The notes below the pieces were generated by a model. It had not been told where the DNA came from and made no database searches. It saw only the letters and a program-made list of their open reading frames with translations. Shown here piece after piece: positions 22,745-30,948 of a stretch of 32,518 nucleotides of DNA. The stretch lies in contig DAIEJF010000206.1 of NCBI GenBank assembly GCA_027351005.1, positions 1 through 32,518 on the forward strand, in the 5' to 3' direction. Position 1 is the first letter of the stretch. Each line of letters begins with the position of its first letter. This DNA is from Paracoccaceae bacterium. Lineage in GTDB: Bacteria; Pseudomonadota; Alphaproteobacteria; Rhodobacterales; Rhodobacteraceae. A program made the position numbers and the translations under genes.

Positions 22745-24814
22745 TCAGTGGCCAACCGGCCGCGGCTTTGGTTCCACCGCCGGTGCGTCGGTCGGGCCCG
22801 GATCGGAATCGCCCGCCCCATTGGGATCGACCGCGGGGGCATCGCTGCCCGCGTCGGTCGGCCCGTTCGCATCGGTCTGCGCCCCCGGATCGTCCGGCTG
22901 GGCGCCGGTCGCCTGGTCGGGCGGCGCATCGTCCGGGGCCGTGGCATCGGCGGCAGGGGCAGCAGCATCGGGCGCGGCGGTCGGGGCCTGCCCCGCGTCG
23001 GGCGAGGCTGTCTGCAACGTGATCTCGATCCGCCGGTTCGCCTCGCGTCCGGCGTCGGTGGTGTTGTCGGCGATCGGATGCGCCTCGCCATAGCCGCGGG
23101 CCACAAGGTTCGACACCAGAACCCGCCGGTCCGCCAGCGCCTGCACCACCGCCTGCGCCCGCGCCTGGCTGAGCGTGAGGTTCATCTCGGCCCGGCCCTG
23201 GCTGTCGGTGTAGCCCGCAACTTCCATCTTCGCATCGGGGCACTTGCGCAGGATGTCGGACACCGCGTCAAGCGTCTGGCCCGAGTCCGGCGTGAACGCG
23301 TCGGACCCCGGCTGGAAGCTGATCTTGTGCGCCGCCAGGGCCGCCTGTACCTGCGCCACGCACTCCTGCGGGGTGGGCATCCCGGCCTTGGGGTCGTACT
23401 TCTTGTCGTAGGTGACCTTGATGGCGAACTGTTGCCCCTGCCCCAGCCGCCCGGACAGGATACGCGAGATCTTGTCCTGCGCATCCGGCGACCCGGTGGT
23501 GCCCGTGATCGTCACCAGATCGGGCTGCACCAAAAGCGTGCCGTCATGCAGCACCGACAGCGCCTCGATCCCCGCCAGAACCCGGACCGGCCAGCCATCT
23601 GGCAGTTGCCCATCGGTGCGCGTCGCAGTCAGCACCTTGTCGGCCCCGAAGCGTGCGCGGGCAAAGCTGTCGACCGCCGCGCGCATCCGGTCGTCGCTGA
23701 GCCGCCCGCGCAGCGTCACCTGCCCGTCGCCCGCAAGGGCCGCGGTGAATTCCACCGGCCCCTCGGCGCTCTGCGCCTTCGGCGGATGCGTCAGCGTGGC
23801 CGACAGCGAGAACACGTCGGGCAGCCGCGCACCCAGTTCGCCCGCCACCTTGTCATAGGTGGCCTGCGGCGTCCCGTCCGCCGCGATCAGCGAGACATCG
23901 GCATCCGAGAAGGTGATCGAGCCCTTGCCCATCTCTTTCAGCGCCGCGATCCCCAGCACCGCGGCATCGGCCCAGTGCGGGGTCGGAACCCCCATGCCAA
24001 CAGTGCAGCTGACCTTGCCCTGCACCCCCGCCGCGACGCCCGCCGCGATGATCTGGTCGCGCGCCTTCTCGGTATCGGCCGAACAGGCATCGAACCGCGC
24101 GCCGCCGTCGTCGATCACGAAGCGCAGGGTGAACGGCGTGATCACCGGCCGTGGCGCGGAAATCGCAACCTCGACCGTCAGCCCGTTCGGCGCGGCCCGC
24201 GAAAGATCGGTCTCGTACCGGTGCTGCTGGGCCTCGCTGTCGGCGATGCCGGTCACCCGGACCCGGTCGGCAGAGATCGATATCTTGGAGTGCGGCAGTT
24301 CCTTCAGCGCCGCCAGTCCGAAATCGACCGCCCGCGCCCAGCCCTCGGGGGCCGGTGCATCGGCGGTTTCCAGAAGATCCGCCACCCCGCCCGGCTTCGT
24401 CAGGTCGCCCGCACGCTTGGCGATGTCGTCGCGGGCCGCTGCCCCCGGCACCAGCCCGATCAGCGAGATCCCGTCGTCGTTGCGCAAGAGTTCGACCGAG
24501 AAGCGTGGCGGCGGAATGTCTTGCGCGGGCTGCGTCTGCATCATGTCATGCACGCGGGTCGCATCCACCGCCGCTTCCACGATCGACAGCACCCGGAACC
24601 GCGCCGCCTCGCTCGGCGCCGTGCCGGTCAGCTCGATCCGGAGCCCGTCGGTATGCACCTGAACCCAGTCGTAGCCGTCCACCGACAGTTCGTGCGACAC
24701 GATCTGCCGGGTCCGACGCTCGACACCATCCGCCATCCAGACGGCCCCCGCAGAGCTGAGGATACCGGCAACGGCGAAGGCGCCAAGCGCGATCAGGGTC
24801 TTGGGAAAGCGCAT
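22745..24814 (-). CDS. Envelope protein with BON-like repeats and C-terminal OmpA peptidoglycan-binding domain
   Basis: A 689-residue protein. It begins with an N-terminal signal anchor (TLIALGAFAVAGILSSAGAVW). Several BON-like segments follow, each ending in a pattern such as RIELTGTAPSEAARFR, ISLIGLVPGAAARDDI, VRVTGIADSEAQQHRY, VTLRGRLSDDRMRAAV and VTITGTTGSPDAQDKI. An OmpA-like domain occupies about 498-602 (ISFQPGSDAF; VAGYTDSQGRAEMNLTLSQARAQAV; LVARGYGEAHPIADN; REANRRIEI), which binds meso-diaminopimelate of peptidoglycan. The last 87 residues are a Pro/Ala/Asp-rich acidic tail. The ATG at 24814 has AAAGG upstream; the reading to 24847 is not preferred. It probably links the inner membrane to the cell wall. 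Confidence 0.88.
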   Translation of the reverse strand: MRFPKTLIALGAFAVAGILSSAGAVWMADGVERRTRQIVSHELSVDGYDWVQVHTDGLRIELTGTAPSEAARFRVLSIVEAAVDATRVHDMMQTQPAQDIPPPRFSVELLRNDDGISLIGLVPGAAARDDIAKRAGDLTKPGGVADLLETADAPAPEGWARAVDFGLAALKELPHSKISISADRVRVTGIADSEAQQHRYETDLSRAAPNGLTVEVAISAPRPVITPFTLRFVIDDGGARFDACSADTEKARDQIIAAGVAAGVQGKVSCTVGMGVPTPHWADAAVLGIAALKEMGKGSITFSDADVSLIAADGTPQATYDKVAGELGARLPDVFSLSATLTHPPKAQSAEGPVEFTAALAGDGQVTLRGRLSDDRMRAAVDSFARARFGADKVLTATRTDGQLPDGWPVRVLAGIEALSVLHDGTLLVQPDLVTITGTTGSPDAQDKISRILSGRLGQGQQFAIKVTYDKKYDPKAGMPTPQECVAQVQAALAAHKISFQPGSDAFTPDSGQTLDAVSDILRKCPDAKMEVAGYTDSQGRAEMNLTLSQARAQAVVQALADRRVLVSNLVARGYGEAHPIADNTTDAGREANRRIEITLQTASPDAGQAPTAAPDAAAPAADATAPDDAPPDQATGAQPDDPGAQTDANGPTDAGSDAPAVDPNGAGDSDPGPTDAPAVEPKPRPVGH

Positions 24815-24848
24815 GGGCCTTTCTGAGTCTCCGGCAGTCGTTCCCATT

Positions 24849-24876
24849 GCTTAAGCGGCATGGGTGGGCCGTTCAA
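24849..24876 (-). promoter_or_regulatory. Candidate promoter of the OmpA-domain gene
   Basis: Minus strand: TTGAAC (24876-24871), 16 bases, TTAAGC (24854-24849) inside the palindrome GCTTAAGC. It resembles the TTGAC-N10-14-GCTANAWC pattern and lies 35 bases before the start codon. Confidence 0.35.
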
Positions 24877-24915
24877 CCAACCTTCCGGCAGGCGGCAAGA
24901 AACAGCCCACGCCGA

Positions 24916-25887
24916 TCAGACCAGCGCCGCCAGCGCGAAAAGGAGCGCTGGGATCAGCCCCGCCTCGCGGTTGGCGCGGAACAGCGTCAGGCAGCCCGCC
25001 GGGTCGTCGATGTCCAGCCGCGCCAACTGCCAGGTCAGGTGCCAGCCCAGCCCCCAGGCCCCGCCCAGCGACAGCGCCATCGCCAGGGCCGACACCCGCG
25101 GCGTCAGGGCGGTGATGATCGCAAGGCTCATCACCAGCACGGTGACCACCGCAAAGGCCCTGAGCCAGTGCACGGTATCCGCCCCGAACAGCCGCGCGGT
25201 CGATTTCACCCCGATCAGCGCATCATCTTCCTTGTCCTGATGCGCATAGATCGTGTCGTAGAACAGCGTCCAGGAAATGCCCGCGACGTAGAGCAGCAGC
25301 GACGGCACGCCGACATGGCCGGTATGCGCCGTCCAGGCCAGAAGCGCGCCCCAGTTGAAGGCCAGCCCCAGAAACACCTGCGGCCACCATGTGAACCGTT
25401 TGGCAAAAGGGTAGATCGCCACCAGCAGAAGCGATCCGACCCCCAGACCGATCGCCGCCCCGTTCAGCGTCAGCAGCAGGCAGAAGGCCAGCGCCGCCTG
25501 CGCCACCATCCAGCCCGCGGCCTGCTTCACCGTGACCTGTCCCGACGGGATCGGCCGCGACCGGGTGCGCGCCACAGCGGCGTCAAAGTCGCGGTCGGTG
25601 ATGTCGTTCCAGGTGCAGCCCGCCCCCCGCATCAGCCAGGCCCCGGCCGCACAAGCCACTGCGATCCACAGGTCGCGCCAGCCCGCCCGCGCCGGATCGG
25701 CGGCGGCGGCCAGCCCCACGCCCCACCAGCAGGGCAGCAACAGAAGCCATGTCCCGATCGGCCGGTCGGCCCGGCTGAGCCGCAGGTAGGGCCGCGCCCA
25801 GTCGGGCGCCAGCGTATCCACCCAGTTGCCCCGCACCGCATCGGCGACCTGTCCCGCCGGCTCTGGAATTCGCTGGGGCTCGGGCAT
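24916..25887 (-). CDS. ubiA: 4-hydroxybenzoate polyprenyltransferase
   Basis: Attaches the polyprenyl tail to 4-hydroxybenzoate in ubiquinone synthesis, at the inner membrane. It has 323 residues and about eight or nine hydrophobic helices. The two Asp-rich motifs that bind prenyl diphosphate via magnesium are visible: Asn94-Asp95-x2-Asp98-x3-Asp102 in WNDITDRDFDAAVART, and DTIYAHQDKEDDALIG. RADRPIGTWLLLLPCWWG is a typical UbiA opening. The ATG at 25887 has GAGG ten bases upstream. The start is only 12 bases from that of the divergent rsmE. The substrate-chain supplier is encoded in the same window (polyprenyl diphosphate synthase, 7166-8167). Confidence 0.95.
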   Translation of the reverse strand: MPEPQRIPEPAGQVADAVRGNWVDTLAPDWARPYLRLSRADRPIGTWLLLLPCWWGVGLAAAADPARAGWRDLWIAVACAAGAWLMRGAGCTWNDITDRDFDAAVARTRSRPIPSGQVTVKQAAGWMVAQAALAFCLLLTLNGAAIGLGVGSLLLVAIYPFAKRFTWWPQVFLGLAFNWGALLAWTAHTGHVGVPSLLLYVAGISWTLFYDTIYAHQDKEDDALIGVKSTARLFGADTVHWLRAFAVVTVLVMSLAIITALTPRVSALAMALSLGGAWGLGWHLTWQLARLDIDDPAGCLTLFRANREAGLIPALLFALAALV

Positions 25888-25899
25888 AAGGTCCGCCTC
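25888..25899. promoter_or_regulatory. 12-base divergent spacer carrying both ribosome-binding sites
   Basis: Only 12 bases separate the start codons of ubiA (minus) and rsmE (plus). AAGG (25888-25891) serves rsmE and, on the other strand, GAGG (25899-25896) serves ubiA. Promoters of both genes must lie inside the opposite coding region. Confidence 0.7.
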
Positions 25900-26628
25900 A
25901 TGTCGGGAACGAAGATCAGGCTCTTTGTAGAGCACCCGCTGGGGCCGGGGCAATCGGTTCCGCTTGGCGCGGATCAGGCGCATTATCTCTTTGGCGTGAT
26001 GCGGCTTGGCCCGGGCGCCAGCGTCGCGCTGTTCAACGGGCGCGATGGCGAATGGCGCGCCGAGGTGGCCGCGGCGGGCAAGCGCGGTGGCACGCTGACC
26101 TGCCGGGAACAGACCCGCCCGCTGCTGCCGCCGCCCGACCTGTGGCTGCTGTTCGCGCCGATCAAGAAGGCCCGCACCGATTTCATCGTGGAAAAGGCCG
26201 CCGAACTGGGCGCTGCGCGCATCCTTCCGGTCCAGACTGACTTCACCAACAGCGAACGCATCGCCCGCGACAGGTTGCAGGCCCATGCCGTCGAGGCGGC
26301 CGAACAATGCGGCGGCACCTCCGTGCCCGAGGTGGCCGAGCTTCAGCCGCTGTCGCGCCTGCTGGCCGCCTGGCCCGAGGGCCGCCGCCTGCTCTGGGCG
26401 GACGAGGCGCGGGTCGGCCCGGCCCAGACGCTGGCCCCCCTGCCGCGCGGCCCCTGGGCCATCCTGATCGGCCCAGAGGGGGGCTTTTCCGAGCCCGAGC
26501 GCACCCGCCTGCGCGCCCTGCCCTTCGTCACCCCGGTCAGTCTGGGCCCCCGCATCCTGCGCGCCGATACCGCCGCCGTGGCAGCGCTCGCGCTCTGGCA
26601 GGCCAGCCTTGGCGACTGGGCGGGCTGA
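25900..26628 (+). CDS. rsmE: 16S rRNA (uracil-1498-N3)-methyltransferase
   Basis: Methylates N3 of U1498 in 16S rRNA of the 30S subunit. It has 242 residues, with an N-terminal PUA-like domain (KIRLFVEHPLGPGQSV, HYLFGVMRLGPGASVALFNG) and a C-terminal SPOUT knot. RsmE signatures are PIKKARTDFIVEKAAELGA, TNSERIA, VEAAEQCGGTSVPEV, LIGPEGGFSEPE and SLGPRILRADTAAVAAL. The start is ATG 25900 with AAGG eight bases before it. A membrane-protein gene begins 3 bases after its stop. Confidence 0.95.
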   Translation: MSGTKIRLFVEHPLGPGQSVPLGADQAHYLFGVMRLGPGASVALFNGRDGEWRAEVAAAGKRGGTLTCREQTRPLLPPPDLWLLFAPIKKARTDFIVEKAAELGAARILPVQTDFTNSERIARDRLQAHAVEAAEQCGGTSVPEVAELQPLSRLLAAWPEGRRLLWADEARVGPAQTLAPLPRGPWAILIGPEGGFSEPERTRLRALPFVTPVSLGPRILRADTAAVAALALWQASLGDWAG

Positions 26629-26631
26629 GCG

Positions 26632-27156
26632 ATGGCGCTGATCCGCCCCGAGGCCGCCGCAACGCTCGCCCGCTGGCGCGAAGTGACGGTGGCCGCCGTC
26701 ATTGCCGCGGGCGGCGTCTGGGTCGGCACCCGCGGCGGGCTCTTGCTGCCGGTCGTGGGCGGGCTGATCGCGGCGCTGGGCCTGGGCCTCGGCATCGTCG
26801 GGCTGCGTCGCATGCGGTTTGCGCGCGAGGGCGGCGATCCCGGCATCGTCCAGGTGGTCGAGGGCCAGATCACCTATTTCGGCCCGTCCGAGGGCGGGTT
26901 TGCGGGCCTCTCGACGATCGACGAAATCGCGCTTCTGACCCGCGGCGGCGCCCGCGTCTGGCGCCTGTCGCAGGCCGAGGGCGACACACTCTACATCCCC
27001 ACTGCCGCCTCGGGCACCGCGGCGCTCTTCGATGCCTTCGCCGAACTGCCCGGGCTTGACAGCGGAATGCTGCTGGCCGCGCTGGATGGCCCGCCCGATC
27101 TGCCGCGCATCGTCTGGCGCCGCCGCGCCGAAGCCCGGCTGCGCAAGCGGCCTTGA
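26632..27156 (+). CDS. Two-TM protein of unknown function, conserved-type
   Basis: A 174-residue protein starting at ATG 26632, three bases after rsmE. Two hydrophobic segments at about residues 19-31 and 37-58 (AVIAAGGVWVGTRGG, LLLPVVGGLIAALGLGLGIVGL) form a hairpin. A soluble C-terminal domain includes VVEGQITYFGPSEGGFAGLSTIDEIALL and YIPTAASGTAALFDAFAELPG. I do not recognise the family. Its position between rsmE and gshA and the close spacing with rsmE indicate co-transcription with rsmE; the -35 element of the gshA promoter overlaps its stop codon. Confidence 0.8.
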   Translation: MALIRPEAAATLARWREVTVAAVIAAGGVWVGTRGGLLLPVVGGLIAALGLGLGIVGLRRMRFAREGGDPGIVQVVEGQITYFGPSEGGFAGLSTIDEIALLTRGGARVWRLSQAEGDTLYIPTAASGTAALFDAFAELPGLDSGMLLAALDGPPDLPRIVWRRRAEARLRKRP

Positions 27157-27179
27157 CTCGGCCGCCCCGCCGCTACACC
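27153..27179 (+). promoter_or_regulatory. Promoter of gshA
   Basis: TTGACTC (27153-27159), 12 bases, GCTACACC (27172-27179). This is close to the alphaproteobacterial TTGACGS-N10-14-GCTANAWC consensus. Its -35 contains the stop codon of the preceding gene. Initiation near 27186 would give a leader of about 34 bases. Confidence 0.55.
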
Positions 27180-27219
27180 TCTGGCGCCGGACAGTTGCAG
27201 AGCGAGACGGAGCCACCAG

Positions 27220-28584
27220 ATGTCGATCCCTCAATCCGGCGGCGGCCCGATCGAGCACATGGGCCAACTGGCCGAATACATGGAATCCGGCTGCAAGCCG
27301 GCCGATCAGTGGCGCATCGGAACCGAGCACGAGAAGTTCGGCTACCTGACCGACACCCTTCTGCCGGTCCCCTATGACGGCCCGCGCAGCATCCGCGCCC
27401 TGATGGAAGGGCTGCGCGACGGCTTCGGCTGGACCCCGGTCTACGAACGCGACGCGCTGATCGGGCTGACCCGCGACGGCGCCAACATCAGCCTGGAACC
27501 CGGCGGCCAGTTCGAGCTTTCGGGCGCGGCGGTCGACACCCTGCACGACACCTGCGCCGAGTTGCACCAGCACCTGGCCGAAGTGCGCACCGTGGCCGAC
27601 CGCATGTGCATCCGCTTCATGGGCGTGGGCGCCGCCCCGGTCTGGTCCCATGACCAGATGCCGGTGATGCCCAAGGGCCGCTACCGGCTGATGACCGATT
27701 ACATGGGCCGCGTCGGCACCCACGGCACCCAGATGATGTATCGCACCTGCACGGTGCAGGTGAACCTCGACTATGCCAGCGAAGCCGACATGGTGAAGAA
27801 GCTGCGGGTGTCGCTTGCGCTGCAACCGGTCGCCACCGCGCTCTTCGCCTCGTCGCCCTTCTTCGAGGGCAAGCCCAACGGCCACCGCAGCTGGCGCAGC
27901 CGGATCTGGCGTGGGCTGGATGACAGCCGCACCGGGATGCTGCCCTGGGCGTTCGAAGACGGCATGGGCTTCCAGCGCTACGTCGACTGGGTGCTGGATG
28001 TGCCGATGTACTTCGTCTATCGCAACGGCACCTACATCAATGCGCTGGGCCAGAGCTTCCGCGATTTCCTGAAGGGCGAACTTCCTGCCTTGCCGGGGGA
28101 AAAGCCCACCCTGTCCGACTGGGCAGACCACATGACCACCGTCTTCCCCGAGGCGCGGGTCAAGAAATACATCGAGATGCGCGGCGCCGACGCGGGCGAT
28201 GCGGCGCACCTGACGGCCCTGCCCGCCTTCTGGGTCGGGCTGATGTACGATCAGGGTGCGCTGGATGCGGCCTGGGATCTGGTCAAGGGCTGGAGCGCCG
28301 AGACGCGCGAGGGGCTGCGTGTGGCGGCCTCGGTCAGCGCGCTGGCGGCCGAGGCGGGTGGCGTGAAGATGCGCGATCTGGCGCGCGAAGTCGTGGCCCT
28401 GTCGGAAGCCGGGCTGAAGGCCCGCGCTCGCGCTGGCGCAGGCCAGGCCGACGAGGCGGGCTATCTTGCCGTCCTGCACGACAGCATCGCCCGCGGCCGG
28501 GTTCCGGCCGATGACCTGCTGACGCTCTGGCAGGGCGACTGGGCGGGTGACCTGAACCGGCTTTACGACGCCTGCAGCTACTGA
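27220..28584 (+). CDS. gshA: Glutamate--cysteine ligase, plant/alphaproteobacterial type
   Basis: Joins glutamate and cysteine through the gamma-carboxyl in the first step of glutathione synthesis. Its 454 residues follow the plant-type GCS2 family rather than the enterobacterial type. Motifs are RIGTEHEKFGYL, LIGLTRDGANISLEPGGQFELSG (given here as two parts of the substrate/ATP region), MYRTCTVQVNLDY, FFEGKPNGHRSWRSRIW and KYIEMRGADAG. The ATG at 27220 has CGGAG upstream and its own promoter. It converges on the DUF805 gene; the two stop codons are directly adjacent with no spacer. Glutathione synthetase (gshB) is not in the window. Confidence 0.94.
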   Translation: MSIPQSGGGPIEHMGQLAEYMESGCKPADQWRIGTEHEKFGYLTDTLLPVPYDGPRSIRALMEGLRDGFGWTPVYERDALIGLTRDGANISLEPGGQFELSGAAVDTLHDTCAELHQHLAEVRTVADRMCIRFMGVGAAPVWSHDQMPVMPKGRYRLMTDYMGRVGTHGTQMMYRTCTVQVNLDYASEADMVKKLRVSLALQPVATALFASSPFFEGKPNGHRSWRSRIWRGLDDSRTGMLPWAFEDGMGFQRYVDWVLDVPMYFVYRNGTYINALGQSFRDFLKGELPALPGEKPTLSDWADHMTTVFPEARVKKYIEMRGADAGDAAHLTALPAFWVGLMYDQGALDAAWDLVKGWSAETREGLRVAASVSALAAEAGGVKMRDLAREVVALSEAGLKARARAGAGQADEAGYLAVLHDSIARGRVPADDLLTLWQGDWAGDLNRLYDACSY

Positions 28585-28992
28585 TCAGGCGGCCGGGGGA
28601 GGACCGTAGGCGTTCGCCCCCGCATCCCCCGGCTGAGCGACGAAATAGAGCAGAACCAGCCAGCCCAGCACCGGCACCAGCATCAGAAGCAGCAACCAGG
28701 CGGTCTTGCCCGTATCGTGTAGCCGCCGCGCCCCCACGGCCAGGTTCGGAAGAAGCAGCGCCAGCCACACGATCGAGCTCAGGAACCGCGGGTGGCCATA
28801 CATGGTCATCCACATGCCATGGCCATAGCTGTGCACGACGGTGCCGCCGAACAGGATCTGGTCCAGCATGTTCGCCAGGATATGCGCGATGATCCCGAAC
28901 AGCACGAACCACCAGAATTCCGGCCGGGCGGCGCGGCCGTCGAAGGTGGCGTAATTGGAAAGGCAGGTCTTGACGGCGGTCTGAAAATCCAT
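28585..28992 (-). CDS. DUF805 family inner-membrane protein
   Basis: A 135-residue protein with four hydrophobic helices and the DUF805 signatures NYATFDGRAARPEFWWFVLF, LLLPNLAVGARRLHDTGKTAW and LLMLVPVLGWLVLLYF. The family is widespread and uncharacterised. The ATG at 28992 has GGAGGGG upstream. The gene is 63 bases downstream of plsY on the same strand; it may be read from the pyrB-plsY transcript or from its own promoter. Its stop abuts the gshA stop on the opposite strand. Confidence 0.9.
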   Translation of the reverse strand: MDFQTAVKTCLSNYATFDGRAARPEFWWFVLFGIIAHILANMLDQILFGGTVVHSYGHGMWMTMYGHPRFLSSIVWLALLLPNLAVGARRLHDTGKTAWLLLLMLVPVLGWLVLLYFVAQPGDAGANAYGPPPAA

Positions 28993-29055
28993 GGTCCCCT
29001 CCGGGTTGCAATGCCCCGAAGGATGAACCTGCCCGCCCCGCCTGTCTACGGCCCG

Positions 29056-29667
29056 TCAGGCCTTCTTCTGGCCGATCCTCGGCTCTGTCCCGGCCTTCAG
29101 GCGCATGATGTTCGGCCAGTGGCGCAGGTAGATCAGCACCGTCAGCACGATCACCAGGAAGAACATGTGCCCCTGCCCTGCCGGCAGAAGCCACAGGCTG
29201 CTGAGCGCCGCCGACATCAGCGCGGCGACAGACGATATCCGCAGCACCACCGCCACCACCAGCCAGGTCGCGCAGGCGCCAAGCCCGACAGGCCAGCTCA
29301 GCGCCAGCAGGATGCCGAGGAACGTCGCCACCCCCTTGCCGCCCTTGAAGCCCAGATAGACCGGAAAGAGATGGCCAAGAAAGGCGCACAGCCCCGCCAG
29401 TTGCGCCGCATCCTCGCCCAGCGCGACGCGGCCGATCAGCACCGCCACCGCGCCCTTGGCGGCATCAAGGATCAGCGTGGCGGCCGCGGCGCCCTTGTTG
29501 CCGGTGCGCAGCACATTGGTGGCCCCGATGTTGCCCGAGCCGATCTTGCGAACATCACCCAGCCCCAGCAAACGGGTGATCACGAGGCCGAACGGGACGG
29601 ACCCCAGCAGGTAGCCCATGACGGCCACCAGCCCCAGCACGCCCCAGCCATGCGCGATTTCCGGCAT
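29056..29667 (-). CDS. plsY: Acyl-phosphate:glycerol-3-phosphate acyltransferase
   Basis: Acylates glycerol-3-phosphate with acyl-phosphate from PlsX to start phospholipid synthesis. The 203-residue inner-membrane protein shows the three family motifs: [12 protein letters not shown] with [31 protein letters not shown], and [11 protein letters not shown]. Its start ATG at 29667 is immediately next to the stop of the dihydroorotase-like gene, with no spacer, so translation is probably coupled. Finding plsY after a pyrC-like gene is common in Rhodobacterales. Confidence 0.95.
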   Translation of the reverse strand: MPEIAHGWGVLGLVAVMGYLLGSVPFGLVITRLLGLGDVRKIGSGNIGATNVLRTGNKGAAAATLILDAAKGAVAVLIGRVALGEDAAQLAGLCAFLGHLFPVYLGFKGGKGVATFLGILLALSWPVGLGACATWLVVAVVLRISSVAALMSAALSSLWLLPAGQGHMFFLVIVLTVLIYLRHWPNIMRLKAGTEPRIGQKKA

Positions 29668-30948
29668 CTACCCCTGCTCCCCGTACACCTGCCTGCCGCC
29701 CACGAAGGTCGCCAGCACCTTACCTTCCATCTTCGCCCCGTCAAACGGGGTGTTCTTCGACTTCGACGCCAGCATCGTGAAGCGGTCGAGCACAAAGGGG
29801 GCATCCGGGTCGAACAGCACCAGATCCGCCGCCGCCCCCACCGACAGCCGCCCCACAGGCAGGCCCATCCGCCGCGCCGGGTTCAGGCTCATCGCCCGGA
29901 ACAGCTGCGGCAGGGTCATGGTGCCATCGTGGTAAAGCCGCATCGCAGCGGGCAGAAGGGTCTGCAAGGCCACCGCCCCGGCCGCGGCCTCTTCATAGGG
30001 CAGGCGCTTCGATTCCTCGTCCTGCGGCGTGTGCATGGAACAGAGGATGTCGATCAGCCCGCTGGCCAGCGCCTGCGCCACCGCGATCCGGTCATCCTCG
30101 CTGCGCAGGGGCGGCGTCAGCTTGAAGAAGGTGCGATAGTCGCCCACATCGAATTCGTTCAGCGTGACATGGTGGATCGACACCCCCGCCGTCACGTCCA
30201 GCCCGTTAGCCTTGGCCCGTTCCAGCGCAGGCAAGGTGCGGGCGCAGGTGATCTGGTCGGCGTGGTAGCGCGCGCCCGTCATCTCGACCAGCGCCATGTC
30301 GCGGTCAAATCCCATCCGTTCCGCCATGGGCGACACGCCGGGCAGGCCCTTCAGGCTGGCAAACTTGCCGCTTGTCACCGCGGCGCCCTTCGATAGCCCG
30401 GGGTCCTGCGGATGCCCGATCACCAGCGCGCCAAGGCTTCTGGCATAGCTGAGACAGCGCGACAGCACCTTGGAATCGCTGACCACCCGGTCGCAGTCGG
30501 TAAAGGCCACGGCCCCCGCATCCAGCAGGAAGCCGATCTCGGTCATCTCGCGGCCCGCGCGGCCCTTGGTCAGGGCGGCCATGTGGCGGATGCGCACCAG
30601 CGACGCCTCGGCCGCGCGGCGGGTGACGAACTCCAGCGTTTCGGGGCTGTCGATCGGGGGGTCGGTATCCGGGCGGGTGATGATGGTGGTCACCCCCCCC
30701 GCCGCCGCCGCGAGGCCCGCAGAGCGGAAGCTTTCCTTGTGCCGCTCGCCCGGTTCGCCCACCTTCACGCCCAGATCAACGATCCCGGGCGCCAGCACCT
30801 TGCCGCCGCAGTCGATCACACGGCCTTCAGGGGCCACATCGCCCAGCGCCGCGATCTTGCCGCCAGCAACCCGCAGGCTGCCCGTCGTCTCGGTCAGCCC
30901 CTCGGGGTCGATCAGCCGCGCGTTGGTGAACGTGATTGTATCGCTCAT
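29668..30948 (-). CDS. Dihydroorotase homologue, probably non-catalytic (PyrC'/PyrX type)
   Basis: A 426-residue amidohydrolase-fold protein clearly related to type I dihydroorotase, but active-site residues are missing. The metal-binding HxH after strand 1 is Gly60-Val-Lys62 (IVDLGVKVGEPG), the catalytic Asp of the TDHAPH motif is Met305 (CSMHTPQDE), and the second His of HxxHxS is Gln232 (RYHADQIT). His179 (IGHPQDP), Asp151 and the NPP-like block TRPDTDPPIDS remain. In Pseudomonas a similar inactive protein, PyrC', is a structural partner of aspartate carbamoyltransferase. The same role is inferred here: pyrB is in the operon. A functional dihydroorotase must be encoded elsewhere. It overlaps the upstream gene by 4 bases (ATGA). 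Confidence 0.88.
   Translation of the reverse strand: MSDTITFTNARLIDPEGLTETTGSLRVAGGKIAALGDVAPEGRVIDCGGKVLAPGIVDLGVKVGEPGERHKESFRSAGLAAAAGGVTTIITRPDTDPPIDSPETLEFVTRRAAEASLVRIRHMAALTKGRAGREMTEIGFLLDAGAVAFTDCDRVVSDSKVLSRCLSYARSLGALVIGHPQDPGLSKGAAVTSGKFASLKGLPGVSPMAERMGFDRDMALVEMTGARYHADQITCARTLPALERAKANGLDVTAGVSIHHVTLNEFDVGDYRTFFKLTPPLRSEDDRIAVAQALASGLIDILCSMHTPQDEESKRLPYEEAAAGAVALQTLLPAAMRLYHDGTMTLPQLFRAMSLNPARRMGLPVGRLSVGAAADLVLFDPDAPFVLDRFTMLASKSKNTPFDGAKMEGKVLATFVGGRQVYGEQG

Noticed and set aside
22508-24826. Plus-strand frame of 772 residues
   Set aside because: It mirrors the OmpA-domain gene and has no ribosome site or domain.
24916-28479. Minus-strand frame of 1187 residues running through rsmE and gshA
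   Set aside because: Only the ubiA part (24916-25887) shows family motifs; the rest is antisense to well-supported genes, an effect of high G/C content.
30693-30700. Run of eight C in the dihydroorotase-like gene as a phase-variation tract
   Set aside because: Shorter than the tract at 6513-6521 and in a region coding for small conserved residues (AAGGVTT); ordinary glycine codons explain it.
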